DNA of 9,644 nt from Ruminococcus sp. UBA4350 (GTDB taxonomy: Bacteria; Bacillota; Clostridia; Oscillospirales; Ruminococcaceae), in NCBI GenBank assembly GCA_002394125.1, contig DGSY01000035.1, forward strand, positions 1-9,644, written 5' to 3'. Positions 4,959-9,644 of this stretch are shown here, piece by piece (the stretch's first letter is position 1; each line of letters begins with the position of its first letter). Under the pieces are notes generated by a model. It made no database searches. It was not told the origin of the DNA and saw only the letters and a program-made list of their open reading frames with translations. A program made the position numbers and the translations under genes.

Positions 4959-7547
4959 ATGATGAAAAAAGGAAATGCATGGCGGCGCGGCCTTTCGCTG
5001 ACGGCGGCTGCGGCGCTGCTCGGAACGCTCTGCGGAGGATTCCCGCTGACGGCGGGCGCTGCGGAGGAATCCGGCCTGATCGCAGATTTTGACATGGACG
5101 GGATCCTGTCGGCAGCAGACCTCAGCGCGATGAAGCAGATCCTGCGCGGCAGGGCGCCGACAGAACTGCAAAATTTACAGTCTGATCTCAACAGGGACGG
5201 CGAGGTCAATGCGTCAGATGCGGAAATGCTTGAAGACTATCTGCTGACGAAGATCACGGAGTTTCCGGCCGGTGTGCGCGTGACGGTCCCGCAGGGGATC
5301 ATCGAAAATAAGCGCTACTGGGCGATCGAGGCCGCCGGCGACAACGGCTGGGAGGAATCCACGAACGCGGGCTTCGAGGGTACGGCCTACTGGAATTATG
5401 CCAATGAGATCGGCAGCTCGCTGACATGGACGGTCGATGCGCCGGCCGACGGCAATTATAAGGTGACATTCCGCTATGCAAACGGCGGCAGCGCCGATGA
5501 TCTGCGCACGCTTCAGGTCTCGGTCAACGGCACATCCGAATCTGTCCGCGTCAGCTTCCCGTATACGGAGAGCTGGACGACATGGGGCGAGCAGTCGGTC
5601 GTGCTGACGCTGAAGGCCGGAAAGAATACGATCCGCACGGCGGCGGCCGGCACGGGCGGCGGCCCGAATATGGATTATCTCACGCTGGAGCCGACCGATG
5701 AAGCGCCCGCCCAGATGCGGAATGAGCCGGAGCCCGGTGCGCTCCGCGTAGAGAATCTCAACCGCGGCGTCGTCGCGGCGAATACGAACAAGGGCATTCT
5801 GGTCACATGGCGCATCCTCGGCACGGATAATGCCGGTACATCGTTCAAGGTGTTCAGGAACGGCGATCCGACACCGATCTATCAGGGGACAACGGCGGAT
5901 GCATCCTGTTATCTCGATGCCTCCGGCACCGCGGCGGACAATTACACCGTCGATGTATTTCAGGGTGAGACCTGCACGGAATTTGCCTGCGCTGCGCAGA
6001 AGCTGACGAATTTCAATACCGGCACATCCGGCGCGTATATGGATATCCCAATGGATCCGCCGGCGGATATGACGATGCCGGACGGCTCGACCTGTTCCTA
6101 CACGGTCAATGACTGCTCGGTCGGCGATATCGACGGCGACGGCACCTATGAGCTGTTCGTGAAATGGGATCCGTCCAATTCGCAGGATAACGCCAAGAGC
6201 GGCTATACCGGCAATGTATTCATCGACTGCTGGCGGCTGGACGGCAAGCGCGTCTGGCGGATCGACCTCGGCCATAATATCCGCGCAGGTGCGCATTATA
6301 CGCAGTTCCTCGTCTATGATTTCGACGGCGACAACTGTGCCGAGATGATTTGCAGAACCTCCGACGGCACGAAGGACGGCACCGGCAGGGTCATCGGAAA
6401 CGGCAATGCGGATTACCGCGCATCAAGCGGCTATATCCTGACCGGCAATGAATATCTGACGCTCTTTGACGGCAAGACCGGCGCGGCGCTCGATTCCGTC
6501 GATTATGAGCCGGCACGCGGCAAGGTTGAGGACTGGGGCGATAACTACGGCAACCGCGTTGACCGCTTCACGGCCTGCGTTGCATATCTCGGCGGCAGCG
6601 GACAGAATGCAAGCGCCTGCTTCGGCAGAGGCTACTATACCCGTGCGACGATTGCGGCATGGGATGTTTCCGGCGGCAAGCTCGTCAAGCGCTGGCTGTT
6701 CGATACCGGATACAATAAGAACACACCGGGCTTCGGCGACGGCAATCACCATTGCCTCGCGGCGGATGTGGACGGCGACGGCAAGCAGGAGGTCGTCTAC
6801 GGCTCCGGCATCGTCGATGATGACGGCAAGCTCTATTCCACGACCGGCCTCGCACACGGCGACGCGATCCACATCGGCGATTTCGTACCGGATAACCCCG
6901 GCCTTGAGATCTTCCAGTGCCTTGAGGATGAGGTGCATCCGAACGGCAAGGCCGTCAACTTCGGCACGATCCTCCGCGATGCAAAGACGAATACAGAGCT
7001 GTTCCGGCAGACGGCCGGCGGCGATACCGGACGCGCACTGGCGGACAATATCATCGCAGGAAACGCCGGCGCGGAAATGGTCGGCTCGCATAACAGCATC
7101 GTCTATGACTGCGTGACCGGCAAGGAAATATGCAGCTGGTCGGATATCACAAAATGGGGACAGAATTCCGTTGTCTACTGGGACGGCACGCTGGAGCGCG
7201 GCGTTCTCGACCGCACAATGGTCGATAAATACGGCTCCGGCCGCATCTTCACCGGAAACGGCGTCACCTATAATAACTACTCGAAATCCAACGCCTGCCT
7301 GACCTGCGATCTCTTCGGCGACTGGCGCGAGGAGATGATCTTCCGGCTGAGCGAGGGCAGCGGCGTCCGCATCTTCACGACGACCTATTCCACCGAGTAC
7401 GGCATTGTCACGCTGATGCACGATCCGCAGTACCGCGTACAGGCCGCGGCACAGAACAACGGCTACAATCAGCCGCCGCATCTGAGCTATTTCCTCGGCA
7501 CCGGCTTTAAGATTCCGAAGAGCCCGGCTGTCTATACAACTGAATAA
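4959..7547 (+). CDS. Cellulosomal rhamnogalacturonan lyase: signal peptide, dockerin, CBM35-like, PL11
   Basis: 862 residues. Order: signal peptide (1 to about 34, basic then Ala/Leu-rich, likely cleavage after TAGA); type I dockerin (40-100) with two Ca-binding loops, D43/D45/D47/S51/D54 and D76/N78/D80/N84/D87; CBM35-like beta-sandwich (about 107-244, WAIEAAG to YLTLEP); PL11 catalytic region (262-862). The PL11 part has repeated Asp-rich Ca loops typical of its beta-propeller: GDIDGDG (389-395), YDFDGDN (453-459) and ADVDGDG (602-608), plus the characteristic segments LGHNIRAGAHYTQF (437-450) and GDWREEM (787-793). The family cleaves the rhamnose-galacturonate backbone of rhamnogalacturonan I by beta-elimination, outside the cell. 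The dockerin should bind a scaffoldin cohesin. Two adjacent ATGs (4959, 4962) are possible starts; AGGGGGAG is 4 and 7 bases upstream respectively, so the second may be the real one. It is a single-gene unit with its own promoter and a downstream hairpin. Endo versus exo action cannot be decided here. Confidence 0.95.
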   Translation: MMKKGNAWRRGLSLTAAAALLGTLCGGFPLTAGAAEESGLIADFDMDGILSAADLSAMKQILRGRAPTELQNLQSDLNRDGEVNASDAEMLEDYLLTKITEFPAGVRVTVPQGIIENKRYWAIEAAGDNGWEESTNAGFEGTAYWNYANEIGSSLTWTVDAPADGNYKVTFRYANGGSADDLRTLQVSVNGTSESVRVSFPYTESWTTWGEQSVVLTLKAGKNTIRTAAAGTGGGPNMDYLTLEPTDEAPAQMRNEPEPGALRVENLNRGVVAANTNKGILVTWRILGTDNAGTSFKVFRNGDPTPIYQGTTADASCYLDASGTAADNYTVDVFQGETCTEFACAAQKLTNFNTGTSGAYMDIPMDPPADMTMPDGSTCSYTVNDCSVGDIDGDGTYELFVKWDPSNSQDNAKSGYTGNVFIDCWRLDGKRVWRIDLGHNIRAGAHYTQFLVYDFDGDNCAEMICRTSDGTKDGTGRVIGNGNADYRASSGYILTGNEYLTLFDGKTGAALDSVDYEPARGKVEDWGDNYGNRVDRFTACVAYLGGSGQNASACFGRGYYTRATIAAWDVSGGKLVKRWLFDTGYNKNTPGFGDGNHHCLAADVDGDGKQEVVYGSGIVDDDGKLYSTTGLAHGDAIHIGDFVPDNPGLEIFQCLEDEVHPNGKAVNFGTILRDAKTNTELFRQTAGGDTGRALADNIIAGNAGAEMVGSHNSIVYDCVTGKEICSWSDITKWGQNSVVYWDGTLERGVLDRTMVDKYGSGRIFTGNGVTYNNYSKSNACLTCDLFGDWREEMIFRLSEGSGVRIFTTTYSTEYGIVTLMHDPQYRVQAAAQNNGYNQPPHLSYFLGTGFKIPKSPAVYTTE

Positions 7548-7550
7548 ACG

Positions 7551-7591
7551 GCAGAGGAGGGGAGTGCATCGCGGATGTGCTTCCCTCCTGC
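7551..7591 (+). terminator. Long hairpin after the lyase gene, probable terminator
   Basis: Starts four bases after the lyase stop codon. Arms 7557-7570 and 7574-7587 form 14 continuous pairs (three G-U on the plus strand) around a 3-base GCG loop; GCAG/CTGC (7551-7554 and 7588-7591) extends the stem past a 2-base bulge. Only a short T stretch follows (GCATTT), so termination may be incomplete, or the hairpin may mainly protect the 3' end of the mRNA. Confidence 0.65.
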
Positions 7592-7715
7592 GCATTTCCG
7601 GGAGTCAGATTTTACCGATTATACGAAAAATATCGCAGAATCGCGGAATATCCGTGCAAATAACACGCGGCTTCGCCCGTTTCAAAAGTTTTCGTCAAAA
7701 AAAAACAGAAAGCAC

Positions 7716-7744
7716 TTGCAAAATCAGAGATTCTGTGCTATAAT
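7716..7744 (+). promoter_or_regulatory. SigA-type promoter of the cmk-plsC operon, with upstream A-tract
   Basis: -35 TTGCAA (7716-7721), 17-base spacer, perfect -10 TATAAT (7739-7744) preceded by TGC (extended -10). An A9 run at 7697-7705, just upstream of the -35, could act as an UP-type element. Predicted start near 7751, about 28 bases before the cmk ATG. The stretch 7592-7715 otherwise holds no recognisable gene. Confidence 0.9.
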
Positions 7745-7778
7745 AGACTAAGATAATTATGTCAGGAGGTATGCACAG

Positions 7779-8447
7779 ATGCCGACCCGGATCGCGATCG
7801 ACGGTCCGTCAGGTGCCGGAAAAAGCACGCTGGCGAAACGGATCGCTGCCAATCTTGGCTTTGTCTATGTCGATACCGGTGCGCTGTATCGTTCGATCGC
7901 GCTCGCGATGCTCCGCAGAAATGCGGTCACTGACGCGGAGATCGAGGCAGGACTCACCGGACTTGAGATCTCATTCCGCCATATCGGCGGTCAGCAGCAC
8001 GTTTTCATCGGCGAGGAGGATGTGTCCGATCTGATCCGGACGCCGGAGGTCACGATGAACGCCTCCCGCGTTTCCGCCCTGCCGGCGGTGCGGGCGTTTT
8101 TGCTGGATCTTCAGCGGAAGATCGCCGCAGAGCAGTCCGTTGTGATGGACGGCCGCGATATCGGTACCGTGGTGCTGCCGGATGCCGAGGTCAAGATCTA
8201 TCTCACTGCATCCGCGGAAAAGCGCGCCATGCGCCGCTTCCTCGAAATGCAGGAAAAGCATATTTCCACCCAGACCTATGAGGAGGTCCTCGCGGATGTT
8301 GTCCGCCGCGATCAGCAGGATATGACACGCGAGACCGCGCCGCTGAAGCAGGCGGAGGACGCAGTGCTTGCCGATACCTCCGACCTTGATCTGGACGGCT
8401 CCGAGCAGCTGCTCATGAAAATCGTGAAGGAGAAGCTCGGCGCATGA
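7779..8447 (+). CDS. cmk: Cytidylate kinase
   Basis: 222 residues, normal length. It phosphorylates CMP and dCMP with ATP in the cytosol, for RNA, DNA and CDP-lipid synthesis. Visible: the P-loop GPSGAGKST at 9-17, the DTGALYR motif at 32-38, the MDGRDIGT segment at 123-130 (nucleotide-binding Asp/Arg), and the conserved C-terminal block RRDQQDMTRETAPL at 176-189, which carries lid and CMP-site residues. Start: ATG at 7779 follows AGGAGG by nine bases; the ATGs at 7759 and 7771 are out of frame or too close to the ribosome site. The stop codon overlaps the next start as ATGA (8444-8447), so plsC is probably translationally coupled. The cmk-plsC pairing is common in Clostridia. Confidence 0.97.
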   Translation: MPTRIAIDGPSGAGKSTLAKRIAANLGFVYVDTGALYRSIALAMLRRNAVTDAEIEAGLTGLEISFRHIGGQQHVFIGEEDVSDLIRTPEVTMNASRVSALPAVRAFLLDLQRKIAAEQSVVMDGRDIGTVVLPDAEVKIYLTASAEKRAMRRFLEMQEKHISTQTYEEVLADVVRRDQQDMTRETAPLKQAEDAVLADTSDLDLDGSEQLLMKIVKEKLGA

Positions 8448-9644
8448 ATGCATTCTATAAATTTGCCATGACCGTGATGCGGCTCGTCATGCCGCTCTGG
8501 TATAAGATCGAGGCTGAGGGACTGGAGAATCTGCCCGACGAGAGCGGATATCTGTTCGTCAGCAATCACAGGAGCATGGCCGACCCGATCCTGATCGGCG
8601 TGCAGAATCCGGATACGCAGTTCTGCTTTCTCGCAAAGCAGGAGCTGTTCTCCTCCGGCTTCATCGGCTGGCTGCTCAAAAAGCTCGGTGCCGTCGCGAT
8701 CGACCGCGGCGCCGGCGATATCACCGCGCTGGAGGAGATCGAATTCCGCCTGCAAAACGGTGAAAATGCACTGATTTTTCCGGAGGGAACCCGTTCAAAG
8801 GACGGAAAGCTCGGACATTTCAAGACCGGTGCGGCGCTGATCGCTGCACAGACCGGTGTGCCGGTGGTTCCGGTCGCGATCTCATTCGATGACGAATCGC
8901 TGCACTTCCGCAGCCGGATCTACATCCGCTACGGTGCGCCGTTTGAGATCCCGCGCATTGATCCCGCTGATCCGTCACCGGTCATTCTGAAACAGATCCG
9001 GCAGAAAATGACGAATAATGTTTCGGCATTGCTCACCATGAATACGGAAGCATCCGGCGGCAGTGAGGTGATTCCGGCAAAACCGGAAAAAAACGGATCC
9101 GCCGCAAGAAACAAAGAATCGGAGGTCACAGAAAAAGATATGAGCAGGAACAGAAAACATCATCACAGCAACGATCCGCTGAAGCAGCAGCCCGAAAAGA
9201 ACAATGCTGCGGAAAAGGCAGGGGAGGCAGTGAACGCTGCGGAGGAGGCCGTCACTGAGGCCGCCGAAGATGCTGCCGCAAAAGCTGCCGATGCAGCAAA
9301 AACAGTTGCCGATTCCGCTGCGGACGAGGTCGCTGAGGTCAGAGCCGATGCAGAGGATACGGCGGAGGCGCTTGCAGAAGCGGCTGACGATGCACTGAAT
9401 ACAGACGCACCCTCTGATGATGCGGATATTGACGGCGGGGATGACTTCGGCGACGATGAAGAATACGACGAAGACGACGACTTCGATGACGATGAGGATT
9501 ACGACGAAGACGACGACTTCGATGACGATGAGGATTACGACGACGAGGACGACTTCGACGACGATGAAGAATACGATGACGAAGACGACTTCGACGACGA
9601 TGAAGAATACGATGACGAAGACGACTTCGACGACGATGAGGATT
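8444..9644 (+). CDS. plsC: PlsC-type acyltransferase in frame with an acidic repeat tail (3' end outside window)
   Basis: 400 codons visible, still open at the window edge. Residues 1 to about 200 are a 1-acyl-glycerol-3-phosphate acyltransferase, which makes phosphatidic acid at the inner face of the membrane: the catalytic NHRSMAD (H42-x4-D47), IDRG (86-89), FPEGTRS (112-118) and VPVVPVAI (139-146) motifs are all present. The N-terminus has a short hydrophobic stretch. Beyond the domain the frame continues through a polar linker (about 200-252), an Ala/Glu/Asp-rich segment predicted to be helical (254-318), and an almost purely Asp/Glu tail with Tyr or Phe every sixth residue (335 onward). 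PlsC proteins usually end at 200-250 residues, so this tail is unusual. An A7 run at 9087-9093 marks the linker: one base fewer there would end PlsC at a TGA (9141-9143) overlapping an ATG (9140-9142, Met233), making the tail a separate gene. The enzyme call is firm; whether one or two genes is open. Confidence 0.88.
   Translation, partial: MNAFYKFAMTVMRLVMPLWYKIEAEGLENLPDESGYLFVSNHRSMADPILIGVQNPDTQFCFLAKQELFSSGFIGWLLKKLGAVAIDRGAGDITALEEIEFRLQNGENALIFPEGTRSKDGKLGHFKTGAALIAAQTGVPVVPVAISFDDESLHFRSRIYIRYGAPFEIPRIDPADPSPVILKQIRQKMTNNVSALLTMNTEASGGSEVIPAKPEKNGSAARNKESEVTEKDMSRNRKHHHSNDPLKQQPEKNNAAEKAGEAVNAAEEAVTEAAEDAAAKAADAAKTVADSAADEVAEVRADAEDTAEALAEAADDALNTDAPSDDADIDGGDDFGDDEEYDEDDDFDDDEDYDEDDDFDDDEDYDDEDDFDDDEEYDDEDDFDDDEEYDDEDDFDDDED
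9464..9643 (+). repeat. Five tandem 36-bp repeats encoding an acidic 12-residue unit
   Basis: Five complete in-frame copies at 9464, 9500, 9536, 9572 and 9608, with a half copy before them (9446-9463) and the next beginning at the last base of the window. The unit encodes YDEDDDFDDDED with D/E exchanges; each unit is two hexads led by Tyr and Phe. The first two copies are identical over all 36 bases and the fourth and fifth differ at two bases, which points to recent duplication. Copies are directly adjacent, without spacers. Confidence 0.95.

Noticed and set aside
5214..7595. Two long minus-strand open frames (5214-6296 and 6423-7595) under the lyase
   Set aside because: Both are antisense shadows of the PL11 gene; neither has a promoter, ribosome site or recognisable fold.
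7592..7715. Small RNA or riboswitch between the lyase and cmk
   Set aside because: Apart from the lyase hairpin and the cmk promoter with its A-tract, no conserved aptamer-like structure or separate promoter-terminator pair could be made out by eye.
9087..9093. A AAA AAC heptamer as a programmed -1 frameshift site
   Set aside because: The -1 frame after it gives about 60 residues of Arg/Cys/Gly-rich sequence with no recognisable feature, and no clear downstream structure was seen.
9464..9643. Regular 36-bp repeats as a CRISPR array
   Set aside because: The copies are directly adjacent without spacers, are in frame and encode a continuous acidic peptide.

Overview
The window looks like chromosomal DNA of a plant-fibre-degrading, cellulosome-forming member of the Clostridia, most like a ruminococcus of the Oscillospiraceae. 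The reasons are a secreted family 9 glycoside hydrolase, a family 11 rhamnogalacturonan lyase carrying a dockerin, consensus SigA promoters with strong Shine-Dalgarno sites, the Clostridia-type order cmk-plsC, and the roughly 390-residue form of ribose-phosphate pyrophosphokinase. Codons are moderately GC-rich. No mobile element, tRNA, rRNA or CRISPR array was seen. Species cannot be fixed from the sequence alone.

Layout, left to right. (1) 1-1690, minus: 5' part of a secreted GH9 cellulase gene with its own promoter; its C-terminal modules lie outside the window. (2) 1874-2836, minus: a multi-pass membrane protein of unknown function built from two similar halves (HPP-like), followed by a good terminator. 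(3) 2914-4682, minus: an operon of inorganic pyrophosphatase (first) and ribose-phosphate pyrophosphokinase (second), with a consensus promoter upstream and a strong terminator downstream. (4) 4683-4958: a divergent promoter region. (5) 4959-7547, plus: a secreted rhamnogalacturonan lyase with order signal peptide, dockerin, CBM35-like module, PL11 propeller. (6) 7548-7778: a long hairpin after the lyase and a consensus promoter for the next operon. (7) 7779-9644, plus: cytidylate kinase overlapping by ATGA with a PlsC-type acyltransferase, whose reading frame runs on into an Ala/Glu-rich segment and a highly acidic tail of tandem 12-residue repeats that leaves the window.

How the genes fit together: the GH9 enzyme and the PL11 lyase act outside the cell on cellulose and on the rhamnogalacturonan I backbone of pectin. 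The lyase is expected to be cellulosome-bound through its dockerin; attachment of the GH9 enzyme cannot be judged. The housekeeping genes supply PRPP and remove the pyrophosphate that PRPP-using reactions release, make CDP/dCDP, and add the second acyl chain in phosphatidic acid synthesis. The most unusual item is the acidic repeat tail in frame with PlsC, and the A7 tract at the join, which leaves open whether this is one fused gene or two overlapping genes separated by a one-base indel.
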